A stretch of DNA of 57,939 nucleotides, taken from positions 1 to 57,939 of the forward strand of contig VGBV01000002.1 of assembly GCA_016870325.1 (NCBI GenBank), read 5' to 3'. Position 1 is the first letter of the stretch. Each line of letters starts with the position of its first letter. The DNA is from Actinomycetota bacterium (GTDB taxonomy: Bacteria > Actinomycetota > Thermoleophilia > Solirubrobacterales > 70-9). The translations under genes were made by a program, and so were the position numbers. Shown here one piece after another: positions 1 through 8,823 of this stretch. The notes beneath the pieces are model-generated. The model was given only the letters and a program-made list of their open reading frames with translations, made no database searches and was not told the DNA's origin.

Positions 1-114
1 GCGGCCCTTGGCCGCGCGCGCCTTTCGACCGCGCGCCGGGGCACGCGCAGGCCGCTTCCTGCGCCTGCGCGGGGGCTCGCGCTCGGGCGCGCCGAAGAGC
101 TTGTCTGCAAGCAT
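1..114 (-). CDS. 5' end of a minus-strand gene, possibly FtsK DNA translocase
   Basis: An ATG at 114 opens a frame that runs off the window start. The 38 visible residues begin MLADKLFGAPEREPPRRRR and are then almost wholly Arg, Lys, Ala and Pro. No domain is visible. In many actinobacteria dapA and ribonuclease J are followed by ftsK on the same strand. This gene lies downstream of them on the same strand, separated only by the two-component pair, and FtsK often has a basic cytoplasmic start. The identification is therefore context-based inference. An unrelated small basic protein is possible. Confidence 0.4.
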   Translation of the reverse strand, partial: MLADKLFGAPEREPPRRRRKRPARAPARGRKARAAKGR

Positions 115-221
115 CGGCCCACCCTTCGACGCGCGGCCCCTCTCCCCTGCCTGGCCAGGCACGAATGGCGGCGACGCCTAAAACTTCACTCAAGGTTGCG
201 CGTTGCGTGCCTGGTCACCCT

Positions 222-227
222 TACCCT
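222..227 (+). promoter_or_regulatory. Possible -10 element (TACCCT) of the two-component operon
   Basis: TACCCT ends 8 bases before the ATG at 236, a spacing that would give a leaderless or nearly leaderless transcript. No ribosome-binding site precedes the ATG, which agrees. No convincing -35 is seen. A 14-bp perfect palindrome, TGCCTGGCCAGGCA at 148-161, lies in the same divergent gap and could be an operator. Confidence 0.3.
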
Positions 228-235
228 TCAGCCGT

Positions 236-931
236 ATGGACGAGGGGAACCCAAGCGCCCGCGTGCTCCTAGTCGAGGACGACGAGGCGATCGCGGACGT
301 GCTGCGCCGCTCGGTCAGGGCCGAGGGCCACGACGTCAAGAGCGCGGCCGACGGAGTCGAGGCGCTCAGCCTGGCCGAGCAGTTCGCGCCCGACCTCGTC
401 ATCCTCGACCTCGGCCTCCCGCGCCTGGACGGGATCGAGGTGCTGAAGCGCCTGCGCGCCGAGAGCGACGTGCCGGTGCTGATCCTGACCGCCCGCACCG
501 AGACCGACGACCGCGTCGAGGGCCTCGACAGCGGCGCCGACGACTACCTGCCGAAGCCGTTCGAGCGCGCGGAGCTGCTGGCACGGATTCGGGCGCTGCT
601 GCGCCGCCGGCCCCCGCGCGGAAGCGCGTCGCTCGCGGTCGGAGATCTGCTGCTCAATCCCGGCTCCCGCGAGGCCAAGCGCGGCGACCGCGAGATCGAG
701 CTGACGAACCGCGAGTTCGAGCTGCTCCAGTACCTCGCCGAGAACCAGAAGCTGGTCATCTCGCGCCAGCGCCTGCTCGAGGACGTCTGGGGGTATGACC
801 CGTTCGAGCAGACCAACACGATCGACGTCTTCATCAGCAACGTGCGGGGCAAGCTCGAGGCGGGCGGCGAGCCCCGCATGCTTCACACCAAGCGCGGCGC
901 GGGCTACGTGCTGAGACCCGCCGACTCCTGA
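236..931 (+). CDS. OmpR/PhoB-family response regulator
   Basis: Cytoplasmic DNA-binding response regulator of 231 residues. The receiver domain (about 9-122) has the acidic pair D15/D16, phospho-acceptor D58 in VILDLGLP, T85 and K107 in LPKPF. A winged-helix effector domain (about 135-230) ends with the typical HTKRGAGYVLR strand. An upstream in-frame TTG at 203 would add 11 residues, but the ATG at 236 begins just before the receiver fold and sits behind a plausible -10, so I prefer it. Its TGA overlaps the kinase ATG by one base, so the two are coupled and should form one phosphorelay. The signal sensed cannot be read from the sequence. Confidence 0.93.
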   Translation: MDEGNPSARVLLVEDDEAIADVLRRSVRAEGHDVKSAADGVEALSLAEQFAPDLVILDLGLPRLDGIEVLKRLRAESDVPVLILTARTETDDRVEGLDSGADDYLPKPFERAELLARIRALLRRRPPRGSASLAVGDLLLNPGSREAKRGDREIELTNREFELLQYLAENQKLVISRQRLLEDVWGYDPFEQTNTIDVFISNVRGKLEAGGEPRMLHTKRGAGYVLRPADS

Positions 932-2406
932 TGGCCAAGCGGCTGGCCTGGCCCGAGCGCATCCCGGTCCGCTGGCGCATCGCGGCCACCGCCGCCGGGC
1001 TCACCTTCCTGATCCTGCTCTGCTTCGCCGGGGTGCTGGGAAGCCTGGTCGGCGACCGCATCCGCGACGACTTCGATGACGAGCTGCTTGCGGGAGCCGG
1101 CTCACTCGCGGCCGAGGTCGGCTTCAACACCACCCTCGGCGAGACCGCCGAGACTCGCCGCCTCAACGACTCGGCCATGGCGGGCGACGCGGTGATCCGG
1201 ATCGTCAACCAGCTCGGCCGCCCCGTCAGCCCCAACGCCTCCACCAGCCTCTTCACCGACCTCGGACCACCGCTTGCCGGGATCGTCGACGTCGGCCGCT
1301 ACTCGGTCGCCAGCGAGCAGATCGAGGGAAGCTCCGCCTTCGTCCAGTACGCCAAGCCCCACGCCGACGTGGAGGCGACCGTGGACCGGCTCTGGCTCTT
1401 CCTGGGGGCCGGCGTCATCGGCGGCACCGTGCTGGCCCTGCTCGCGGGCCTGGCCGTCGCCAACAGGGCACTGAAGCCGATCGCCTCGCTGACCTCTCAG
1501 GCCCGCGAGATCGAGGAGACCCGTGACCCCTCCCTGCACATGCCGATCCCCGCCGCGGGCGACGAGATCGGCGAGCTGGCGGAGACGATGGACGGGATGC
1601 TCGCCTCGCTCGACGAGGCGCGGGGAGAGCGCGAGCGCGCCTTCGATCGCCAGCGCGAGTTCGTTGCGGACGCATCCCATGAGCTGCGCACGCCGCTGAC
1701 CAGCGTCCAGGCGAACCTGGAGCTGCTGCAGGCCTCGCTCGACGGCGCCTCCGAGGAGGACCGGCACGCGATCTCCTCCGCGCTGCGCTCGACGCGGCGC
1801 ATGTCGCGCCTGGTCAGCGACCTGCTGCTGCTCGCCCGCGCAGACGCCGGCCGCCGCTCGGCGACCACGAGGGCTGACCTGGTGCGGGTGGTGCGCGAGG
1901 CGATCGCCGAGGTCCAGCCGCTGATCGAATCGCATTCCCTGCGTGACAGCATTCCGAGCGGAGAGCTCGCGGTCGAGGGCAATCCCGACGAGTTGCACCG
2001 CCTGGTGCGCAACCTGCTGGAGAACGCGCTTCGCCACACGCCGCCGGACTCGCGGATCGAGCTGCGGCTGGATCGGGACGGCGAAGACGCCGTGCTCGAG
2101 GTCAGCGACGACGGCCCCGGGATCCCCGACGAGATCGGCAAGCAGGTCTTCGAGCGCTTCGTCAGGGGCACCGGTCCCGCCGACACCGCCGCCGCGGACG
2201 GCAGTGGCCTCGGGCTGGCGATCGTCCGCGCCGTCGCCGCCTCGCACGGCGGCTCGGTCGAGGCCGGCGACTCGAAGGCCGGCGGCGCCCGCTTCACCGT
2301 CCGCATTCCTTTAGTCCGGATTGACGAGCCCGGCGTAGCTTCAGTCGCGGACGAGACAGCACCCGCGGGGGCCGCCCTCCCTCGGCCCCCGCGGGCTGTT
2401 CCTTAG
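931..2406 (+). CDS. Membrane sensor histidine kinase
   Basis: 491-residue HAMP-type histidine kinase, partner of the preceding regulator. Two hydrophobic segments (about 17-40 and 150-175) bracket an extracytoplasmic sensor of about 110 residues, followed by HAMP. The phosphorylated His is H250 in SHELRTPL. The ATP-binding domain has the N box (NLLENALRHT), G1 (DDGPGIP) and G2 (GSGLGLAIV). The catalytic fold should end near RFTVRIPLV. About 29 further residues are encoded across a strong terminator hairpin, and the stop overlaps the stop of the convergent ribonuclease J gene. A one-base shift near 2310 would end the protein at once, so the tail may be a recent extension or an indel. Confidence 0.93.
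   Translation: MAKRLAWPERIPVRWRIAATAAGLTFLILLCFAGVLGSLVGDRIRDDFDDELLAGAGSLAAEVGFNTTLGETAETRRLNDSAMAGDAVIRIVNQLGRPVSPNASTSLFTDLGPPLAGIVDVGRYSVASEQIEGSSAFVQYAKPHADVEATVDRLWLFLGAGVIGGTVLALLAGLAVANRALKPIASLTSQAREIEETRDPSLHMPIPAAGDEIGELAETMDGMLASLDEARGERERAFDRQREFVADASHELRTPLTSVQANLELLQASLDGASEEDRHAISSALRSTRRMSRLVSDLLLLARADAGRRSATTRADLVRVVREAIAEVQPLIESHSLRDSIPSGELAVEGNPDELHRLVRNLLENALRHTPPDSRIELRLDRDGEDAVLEVSDDGPGIPDEIGKQVFERFVRGTGPADTAAADGSGLGLAIVRAVAASHGGSVEAGDSKAGGARFTVRIPLVRIDEPGVASVADETAPAGAALPRPPRAVP
2362..2395. terminator. Perfect 13-bp hairpin terminator inside the kinase 3' end
   Basis: Arms 2362-2374 (CCCGCGGGGGCCG) and 2383-2395 (CGGCCCCCGCGGG) are exact reverse complements around an 8-base loop. 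The arms are GC-only and little T-rich sequence follows on either strand. It lies between convergent genes, so it probably serves both, yet it is wholly inside the kinase reading frame. Confidence 0.75.
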
Positions 2407-4070
2407 ACCTCGACCACGACAGGCAGCACCAGCGGGCGGCGGCGGAGCTTCTCGTGGACGAACTCGGCGACGTCGTCGTGCAGGTCCTCCTGGATCAGGG
2501 CGAGCTCTTGGACCTTGTCCTCGGCCAGCTCCTCGAGGGTCTCCGCCACGACCTCGGCAAGCTCCTCGCGGAGCCCGTCGGGCTCGCCCTCGTCCCCGAA
2601 GGGAACGCCGCGGAAGATGATCTCGGGATCGGCGACCTGGGAGCCGTCGTCGGCCGAGATCGTGGCGACGACGATGAAGACGCCGTCGTCGGAGAGCTTG
2701 CGCCGGTCGCGCAGCGCGAACTCGTCGGGCTCGCCGACCGAGACGCCGTCGACGAAGATGACGCCGGCGCGGAAGTCCTCGCCGAACCTCGCGCCCTTCT
2801 CGTCGATCTCGAGCGTGAGCCCGTTGCGGCCGATGAAGATGCGGTCGCGCTCGATCCCGACCGCCTCGGCGAGCTCGGCGTGCAGGCGCAGCCGCTTGTG
2901 GTCGCCGTGGAAGGGGAACACGTAGCGGGGCTTGGTCAGGTTCAGCATCAGCTTCATCTCCTCCTGCCAGCCGTGGCCCGAGGCGTGAATCGGCGCGTCG
3001 GCCGCGGTCACAACCGAGGCCCCGATCTGGAAGATGCGGTCGATCGTCTCGTTCACCGAGCGCTCGTTGCCCGGGATCGGGGTGGCCGAGAAGATCACCG
3101 TGTCGCCGGAGTGCAGCTCGACGTCGCGGTGATCGTTGTTGGCCATGCGCCGCAGCGCCGACAGCGGCTCGCCCTGGCTGCCGGTCGAGATCACGACGAC
3201 CTTGTCGTCGGGGTGATCCTCGATCTCCTTGGGCTGGATGAAGATGCCGTCGGGCGCGTCGGCGATGCCCAGGTTGTCGGCGATGTTGAAGTTCTTGCGC
3301 ATCGAGCGGCCGACCAGCGCAACCTTGCGGTCCAGGTGGGCAGCGGCGTCGATCGCCTGCTGCACCCGGTGGATGTTGGACGCGAACGAGGTGACGACGA
3401 TGCGTCCCTCGCAGCGCCCGAAGACCTCGAGCAGCGCCGGCCCGACCGCCGACTCCGAGGGCGCGACCCCTGGGCGGTCCGCGTTGGTGGAGTCGGCGCA
3501 GAGGCAGAGCAGGCCCTCGCGGCCGAGCTCGGCCAGGCGCGAGACGTCGGCCGGGATTCCGTCCACGGGCGTCTGGTCGAACTTGTAGTCGCCCGTGATC
3601 AGGACCGTGCCGACGTCGGTGCTGAGCGCCACCGCTCGGGCATCGGGGATCGAGTGCGACATGTGGATCAGCTCCAGGCCGAACGGTCCCAGCTCGACCC
3701 GCTCGCCCGCCGGCAGCTCCTCCAGAGGGACGTCGCGCAGCTTGTGCTCGTCGAGCTTCGAGCGCACCATCCCGATCGTCAGCAGGCCCCCGTAGATCTT
3801 CGGCGGCATCCCGATCTCGCGCAGCACGTAGGGCAGCGCACCCACGTGATCCTCGTGGCCGTGGGTGAGCACGATCGCCTCGATGTCCTCGGCGCGCTCG
3901 CGCAGCATCGAGAAGTCGGGCAGCACCAGGTCGATGCCGAGCATCTCGGCCGTCGGGAACATCAGCCCGGTGTCGACGACGACGATCCGGCCCTCGTGCT
4001 CGACGACCGTCATGTTCTTGCCGATCTCCCCCAGTCCGCCTAGGGGAAGGATCCGTAGGTTCGAGCTCAC
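2403..4070 (-). CDS. rnj: Ribonuclease J
   Basis: 555-residue metallo-beta-lactamase/beta-CASP ribonuclease, combining endonuclease and 5'-3' exonuclease activity in RNA processing and turnover. The metal site HxHxDH is H70, H72, D74 and H75 in THGHEDHVG. The start MSSNLRILPLGGLGEIGKN is typical, as is the beta-CASP segment with the late GHGWQEEMK and FPFHGD motifs. The GTG at 4070 lies one base beyond the dapA stop, so translation is coupled. A dapA-rnj pair is a conserved actinobacterial arrangement. Its stop overlaps the convergent kinase stop. Confidence 0.96.
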   Translation of the reverse strand: MSSNLRILPLGGLGEIGKNMTVVEHEGRIVVVDTGLMFPTAEMLGIDLVLPDFSMLRERAEDIEAIVLTHGHEDHVGALPYVLREIGMPPKIYGGLLTIGMVRSKLDEHKLRDVPLEELPAGERVELGPFGLELIHMSHSIPDARAVALSTDVGTVLITGDYKFDQTPVDGIPADVSRLAELGREGLLCLCADSTNADRPGVAPSESAVGPALLEVFGRCEGRIVVTSFASNIHRVQQAIDAAAHLDRKVALVGRSMRKNFNIADNLGIADAPDGIFIQPKEIEDHPDDKVVVISTGSQGEPLSALRRMANNDHRDVELHSGDTVIFSATPIPGNERSVNETIDRIFQIGASVVTAADAPIHASGHGWQEEMKLMLNLTKPRYVFPFHGDHKRLRLHAELAEAVGIERDRIFIGRNGLTLEIDEKGARFGEDFRAGVIFVDGVSVGEPDEFALRDRRKLSDDGVFIVVATISADDGSQVADPEIIFRGVPFGDEGEPDGLREELAEVVAETLEELAEDKVQELALIQEDLHDDVAEFVHEKLRRRPLVLPVVVEV

Positions 4071-4071
4071 G

Positions 4072-4953
4072 TCAGGTGGCGCTCGCTGTCAGCAGGCCGT
4101 GGGCCTCGAGCGCGGCGCGCACGACCGCCCGCTGCTCGTCATCGGCCGCCACCATCGGCAGCCGCATCCGGTCCGACGGGATCAGGCCGAGCATCTCGGC
4201 CGCGGCCTTGACCGGGATCGGGTTGGTGGTGACGGCGAGCGCCTCGAATATGGGACGAATATCCGCGTCGAGCTGCGCCGCGCGCCCCGGCTCGCCGGCC
4301 TTGACCGCGTCGAAGATCGCGCGCATCTCGTTGCCGACCACGTGCGAGGCGACCAGGATGCCGCCGGCGCCGCCGCTCCGCAGGCAGCGCAGGAAGATGT
4401 CATCGTTGCCGGCCAGCACCCTGAGCCCCTCGACCCGGTCGATCTCGTCGTTGTTGGCCTGCTTGACGGCGACCACGTTGTCGATCTCGGCGAGCTCGGC
4501 GAGCAGCTCCGGCCCGATGTTGACGACCACGCGCGAGGGGATGTTGTAGACGATCACCGGCGTCTGCCCCGCCGCCGCGGCGACCGCCTCGTAGTGGGCC
4601 AGGATCCCGGCCCGGTTGGGCTTGTTGTAGTAGGGCGTCACCACCAGCACCGCGTCGGCCCCCGCCTCGACGGCCGCGGCGGTGAGCTGCTCGGAGTGGC
4701 GGGTGTCGTTGGTGCCGGTGCCGCAGATCACGGTGACGCCGTAGCCGAGCTCGTCCCGCACCGCCCGCAGCAGCGCCACGTCCTCGCTGTCGCTCAGCGT
4801 CGGCGACTCCCCCGTCGTGCCCGCGACGACGACGCCGTGCGAGCCGTTCTCGACCAGGTGGCGGGCGAGCTTGCGCGCCGCTGCCTCGTCCACCGAGCCG
4901 TCCTCGGCGAACGGGGTGACCATCGCCGTCAGCACTCCTCCGATCTCAGCCAT
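4072..4953 (-). CDS. dapA: 4-hydroxy-tetrahydrodipicolinate synthase
   Basis: 293-residue TIM-barrel aldolase that condenses pyruvate with aspartate semialdehyde, the first step of the diaminopimelate/lysine branch. GTTGES (about 45-50) is the pyruvate-binding motif, TPYYNKP precedes the active-site Tyr in VIVYNIPSR, and the Schiff-base Lys is in VVAVKQAN near residue 163. Length is normal. dapB lies two genes upstream on the same strand and rnj follows by one base, so the lysine and peptidoglycan precursor step is co-transcribed with RNA decay. Confidence 0.96.
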   Translation of the reverse strand: MAEIGGVLTAMVTPFAEDGSVDEAAARKLARHLVENGSHGVVVAGTTGESPTLSDSEDVALLRAVRDELGYGVTVICGTGTNDTRHSEQLTAAAVEAGADAVLVVTPYYNKPNRAGILAHYEAVAAAAGQTPVIVYNIPSRVVVNIGPELLAELAEIDNVVAVKQANNDEIDRVEGLRVLAGNDDIFLRCLRSGGAGGILVASHVVGNEMRAIFDAVKAGEPGRAAQLDADIRPIFEALAVTTNPIPVKAAAEMLGLIPSDRMRLPMVAADDEQRAVVRAALEAHGLLTASAT

Positions 4954-4983
4954 CGCAGTCAGTATCGCGAAACGGCCGCATAT

Positions 4984-6462
4984 CTAGGCGGCCGCCGCCG
5001 GCTGACCCGCCCACAGCGGCGGGTGACGGCCGGCCCAGGGCAGCGCCTGCTCGAGCTGGGAGGCCACCCGGATCAGGACGTCCTCGCGGCCCTGGGGAGC
5101 GACGAGCTGGATCCCGGTGGGCAGGCCGTCGTCGGTCTCGTACAGCGGCACCGAGATCGCCGGGTGCCCGGTCGCGTTGAAGAGCGCGTTGAAGATCGCA
5201 GTCCTGCGCGCCCGCACGATCGCGTCGAGCGGTTCCGGGCCGGAGTCGTCGAAGCTGCCGAGCGGTGGCGGCGGCTCACCCGTGGTCGGCGTCAGCAGCA
5301 GGTCGTGGCCCTGCTCGAACCAGGTGCTGATCAGGCGCGCGAGGCTCTGGTGCACCCCGACCGCGTTCAGGTAGTCGCCGGCGCTCTTGCCACGACCCTG
5401 CTCGGCGAGCGCCCAGGTCAGCGGCTCGACGTCGCCTGGACCGAGCTCGCGGCCGAGGATGAAGCTGAACTGGGCCAGCGAGGCGGCCTGTCCGGCCTGC
5501 CAGCGGGTCATGAAGGACTCGATCAGGTCGAGCGGGCTGCCGGGCTCGGCCTCGGGAACCTCCGGGCCCCCCTCCTCGACCTCGTGCCCGAGCTCTACCA
5601 GCAGCACGGCCGCCCTGCGCGCGGACTCCTGCACCCTCGGGTCCACGTCCTGATCGCCGAAGGCGTCGAGCTTGAGGCCGATCCTGAGCTTGCCCGGGTC
5701 GGCGCCCGCCTCCTCGGTGTAGGGCCGCTCGGGCGCCGGCGCGAAATACGGATCGCCGGGGACCGCCCCGTGGACCTCCTCGAGGATCGCGGCGACGTCG
5801 CGCACCGAGCGGGCCACCACCAGCTCCTCGGTCAGGCCGGAGAGCGCATCCCCGATCAGCGGCCCCTGGGTCGTTCGCTGGCGGGTCGGCTTCAGCCCGA
5901 CGAGGCCGTTGTGGCTTGCCGGGATCCGGATCGAGCCGCCGCCGTCGTTGGCGTGGGCGACCGGCACGATCCCCGCCGCGACCGCGGCGCCGGAGCCGCC
6001 GCTGGAGCCGCCCGGGGTGTGCCCGAGGTTCCAGGGGTTGCGGGTGGCGCCGTAGGCCTCGGGCTCGGTGGTCGGCAGGATGCCGAGCTCGGGCGTGTTG
6101 GTCTTGCCGATCGTGACGAAGCCGGCGTCGCGGAAGCGCGCACCCAGGTAGGTGTCCGTCGGCAGCCGGAAGTCCGCCTGCTTCAGCGCCCGCATGCCCA
6201 TGTGCATCGGCTGGCCCTCGAGCCCGGCGCCCAGGTCCTTGAACAGGAAGGGGACGCCGCGGAAGGGCCCGTCGGGCAGCTCGCCGGCCGCCTGCTCGCG
6301 CGCCTCGTCGTAGAAGCTGTGGATGATCGCGTTGATCTCGGGGTTGATGCGCTCGGCGCGCTCGATCGCGGCCTCGACGAGCTCGCTCGGCGAGGCCTCG
6401 CCGCTGCGCACCAGCTCGGCCTGCGCGGTCGCGTCCATCTCGGTCAGATCGTGCTCGCTCAT
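4984..6462 (-). CDS. Amidase-signature family hydrolase
   Basis: 492-residue Ser-cisSer-Lys amidase. The catalytic Lys is in FLFKDLGAG (about residue 73), and the signature GGSSGGSGAAVAAG carries the cis-Ser. The nucleophilic Ser is in GGGSIRIPA. Substrate specificity is not readable: relatives hydrolyse cyclic amide oligomers, amides or acylated amines. GatA is less likely because no gatB or gatC is nearby. It sits between dapB and dapA, starting 28 bases after the dapB stop, so it is probably co-transcribed with diaminopimelate synthesis. Confidence 0.9.
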   Translation of the reverse strand: MSEHDLTEMDATAQAELVRSGEASPSELVEAAIERAERINPEINAIIHSFYDEAREQAAGELPDGPFRGVPFLFKDLGAGLEGQPMHMGMRALKQADFRLPTDTYLGARFRDAGFVTIGKTNTPELGILPTTEPEAYGATRNPWNLGHTPGGSSGGSGAAVAAGIVPVAHANDGGGSIRIPASHNGLVGLKPTRQRTTQGPLIGDALSGLTEELVVARSVRDVAAILEEVHGAVPGDPYFAPAPERPYTEEAGADPGKLRIGLKLDAFGDQDVDPRVQESARRAAVLLVELGHEVEEGGPEVPEAEPGSPLDLIESFMTRWQAGQAASLAQFSFILGRELGPGDVEPLTWALAEQGRGKSAGDYLNAVGVHQSLARLISTWFEQGHDLLLTPTTGEPPPPLGSFDDSGPEPLDAIVRARRTAIFNALFNATGHPAISVPLYETDDGLPTGIQLVAPQGREDVLIRVASQLEQALPWAGRHPPLWAGQPAAAA

Positions 6463-6490
6463 CCATCTCCCTCTCGGTTGCTGACGTTCC

Positions 6491-7171
6491 TCAAAGCAGG
6501 TTCTCCAGCCCGACCACGAAGCGCTCCGGCATGGTCCCGACCTCGCGAACCGCGAGCACGACCCCGGGCATGAAGCTGTGGCGGTCGATCGAGTCGTGGC
6601 GGATCGAGAGCGTCTGACCCTCGCCGCCGAAGATCACCTCCTGGTGGGCCACCAAACCCGGTAGTCGCACCGAGTGGATCGGCTCGTGCACGTTGCCTCC
6701 GGCCTCGGCGATCAACTCCGCCGTCCGCTTCGCCGTCCCCGAGGGAGCGTCGAGCTTGCGGTCGTGGTGCAGCTCCACGATCTCGCACTCGGGCATGTGC
6801 CTGGCGGCCTGCTTCGCGAACTGCATCATCAGCACCGCGCCGATCGCGAAGTTGGGCGCCACGAAGCACTTGGCCCCGCCGCCGGCCCCCTCCACCCTGC
6901 TGCGCAGCTCGTCGAGGTCGAACCCCGTCGCGCCGACGACGGCGTGAACGCCCGCCTCGACCGCGGCGATCGCGTTCTCGGCCACCGTCTCCGGCGTCGA
7001 GAACTCCACCATCACGTCGCCCGCGGGCAGCGCCTGCTCCAGGGTGGTGCCCAGCGAGGGGTCGGCCTTCGCCGCCACCTCCATCCCGTCGGCGGCCTCG
7101 ACCGCCTCGCAGACGGTGGCGCCCATGCGCCCTGCGGCGCCGGAGACGACAACGCGAATCGGATCGGCCAT
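6491..7171 (-). CDS. dapB: 4-hydroxy-tetrahydrodipicolinate reductase
   Basis: 226-residue NAD(P)H-dependent reductase, second enzyme of the diaminopimelate branch. The Rossmann motif GAAGRMG lies at about residues 11-17. The substrate-binding stretch ELHHDRKLDAPSGTAKR (about 134-150) carries the catalytic His pair and the Lys. Slightly shorter than the usual 240-270 residues but with all motifs. The upstream gap to the M16 peptidase is 357 bases and holds an antisense gene relic, so dapB probably has its own promoter there. Confidence 0.95.
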   Translation of the reverse strand: MADPIRVVVSGAAGRMGATVCEAVEAADGMEVAAKADPSLGTTLEQALPAGDVMVEFSTPETVAENAIAAVEAGVHAVVGATGFDLDELRSRVEGAGGGAKCFVAPNFAIGAVLMMQFAKQAARHMPECEIVELHHDRKLDAPSGTAKRTAELIAEAGGNVHEPIHSVRLPGLVAHQEVIFGGEGQTLSIRHDSIDRHSFMPGVVLAVREVGTMPERFVVGLENLL

Positions 7172-7184
7172 GGCGGAAGCCTAG

Positions 7185-7496
7185 TTGGGCCGTGCCGTCC
7201 ACCTCACGCTCCCTCTCACCATGAACCGCAACATGGCGGGTTGCGCCGTGCTCGCCACCGCCGGTCAGGGCAATACGCAGTACGCGACGACGGCGAACCA
7301 GGCCGGCGCCGGCGGACTCAACGGCATAGAGGTGTTCATCAAGTTCGATACTGGCGCCGCGACCGACGGGGTCTCAGGACAGAATCCTGGGGTCGAGGTC
7401 TCCGTCAAACCCAGCCTGGCTCACCCAACCGGCGTCTCGCGCTTTTCGCGACCCTATTCGGCTTGCGGACGGAATAGATCCCCGAAAGTGGGGTGA
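7185..7496 (+). pseudogene. Relic of a secreted Cys-containing repeat protein
   Basis: The frame after the stop codon at 7182 reads VHLTLPLTMNRNMAGCAVLA, later GGLNGIEVFIKFDTGAATDG, then PGVEVSV. This resembles the beta-rich repeat of small secreted proteins common in Solirubrobacterales-type genomes (a Cys-Ala-x-x-Ala-T-x-G strand, a GxGGxNxIxVxxFDxxG loop and a closing strand). There is no signal peptide, no proper start and no convincing end: similarity fades after about 7410. It is antisense to the flanking operon and fills most of the 357-base gap between dapB and the M16 peptidase. Family membership is from memory of the pattern, not a search. Confidence 0.45.
7444..7487. terminator. 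Imperfect hairpin downstream of the M16 peptidase gene
   Basis: Two nested complementary pairs share one centre: TTTCG (7444-7448) with CGAAA (7483-7487), and CTATTC (7454-7459) with GAATAG (7472-7477). It lies 42 bases beyond the M16 stop on the minus strand and may terminate the rpsO-pnp-M16 transcript. The CTATTCGG word recurs in the hairpin at 41886-41910. Confidence 0.35.
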
Positions 7497-7528
7497 CGCC
7501 CCGCCGATTCTCGAGGCGGTCAGCGCTC

Positions 7529-8815
7529 TCAGGCAGGCGCTGCCGCGAGGGACTCGTTGATCGGCGCCAGCGCCCTGCGGAAACGCTCCTCGGAGGGCGC
7601 GATGGCGGCTGCGGCCAGGCCCTCGGGGGCGTAGAGCTCCTCGGCCAGGGCCGAGACGTCGTCGGTCTCGACCGCGTCGACGCGGGCGATCATGTCGTCG
7701 AGCGTCAGCAGCTCGGTTCCGAAGAGGACGGCCTTGCCGATCCGAGACATGCGCGCCGCGGTGGACTCGGACGAGAGGACCATGCGGCCCTTCACGTGCT
7801 CCTTGGCCCGGACCAGCTCGTCGGCGCTGATGCCGTCGGAGTGGATCGAGCCGAGCTCGCGGCCGATGATCTCGCAGGCCTCCTCGATGTTGTCCTCGCG
7901 GGTGCCGACGTAGAGCCCGATCAGTCCGCCGTCCACGAACTGCTGCGTGTATGAGCCGACGGCGTAGGCGAGCCCGCGCTTCTCGCGGATCTCGCGGAAC
8001 AGGCGGGAGGAGCTCGAGCCTCCGAAGACGGCGTCGAGAATCGCCAGGGCGTAGCGGCTGTCGTCGCCGCGGGACAGCCCGGGGCCGCCCAGCGTGACGT
8101 GGTACTGCTCCGTCTCCTTGCGGTGGAAGCCGACCCGCGCCTGGGCCTGGGGGGCCTCCCCGCCGGCTCCATCGGCCGAGGCCCGGGGCGGCTGGACGTG
8201 CCGGCCGGCCAGCTCGACCACGGCGTCGTGCTCGAGGTTGCCGGCGGCCGCGACCACGATGTTCGAGGACGTGTAGTGGCTTCGGTGGTAGGCGGCGATG
8301 TCGGGGACGGGGATCGACTTGATCACCTCGGCGGCGCCGAGCACGCGCCGGCCGAGCGGGTGCTCGCCGAAGATCGCCTCGTCGAGCACGTCGTGGACGC
8401 GGTCCTGGGGCTCGTCCTCGTACATCGCGATCTCCTCCAGCACGACCTCGCGCTCGGAGTCGATCTCGGGATAGGTCGGCCCCAGCAGCATCTCGGCCAG
8501 CAGGTCGAAGGCGCGCTCGGTGTGGGTGTCGAGGAAGCGCGCGTAGAGGTGGGTGGACTCCTTGCCGGTGGCGGCGTTGATGGAGGCGCCGAGGCCGTCG
8601 AAGATCTCGGCGATCTCGATCGCGGAGTGGCGCTTGGTGCCCTTGAACAGCAGGTGCTCCAGAAAGTGAGAGACCCCGGCCTGCGCCGGGGTCTCGTCAC
8701 GGGAACCCGTCTTGACCCAGAGCCCGAGGGCGACCGAGCGAACCGAGGGAACGGCCTCGGTGACGACGCGGACGCCTCCCTCGAGCTCGGTGACCGTGGC
8801 GCCGGATTCAGTCAC
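7529..8815 (-). CDS. M16 family zinc metallopeptidase
   Basis: 428-residue inverzincin of the processing-peptidase type. The inverted zinc motif HxxEH is H50, E53 and H54 in HFLEHLLFKGT, with the distal Glu in REVVLEEIAMYEDEP about 76 residues on. The second half is the inactive M16 domain with the family loop FGGSSSSRLFREIREKRGLAY. I take the GTG at 8815, eight bases after the pnp stop. Longer readings of this frame run into pnp sequence and are spurious. Position after pnp and before dapB is conserved in actinobacteria; the natural substrate is unknown. Confidence 0.93.
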   Translation of the reverse strand: MTESGATVTELEGGVRVVTEAVPSVRSVALGLWVKTGSRDETPAQAGVSHFLEHLLFKGTKRHSAIEIAEIFDGLGASINAATGKESTHLYARFLDTHTERAFDLLAEMLLGPTYPEIDSEREVVLEEIAMYEDEPQDRVHDVLDEAIFGEHPLGRRVLGAAEVIKSIPVPDIAAYHRSHYTSSNIVVAAAGNLEHDAVVELAGRHVQPPRASADGAGGEAPQAQARVGFHRKETEQYHVTLGGPGLSRGDDSRYALAILDAVFGGSSSSRLFREIREKRGLAYAVGSYTQQFVDGGLIGLYVGTREDNIEEACEIIGRELGSIHSDGISADELVRAKEHVKGRMVLSSESTAARMSRIGKAVLFGTELLTLDDMIARVDAVETDDVSALAEELYAPEGLAAAAIAPSEERFRRALAPINESLAAAPA

Positions 8816-8823
8816 GCTTGGGG

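Noticed and set aside
3865-6573. A 902-codon plus-strand frame opposite dapA and the amidase
   Set aside because: Composition is typical of antisense translation in high-GC DNA; both real genes have complete active-site motifs.
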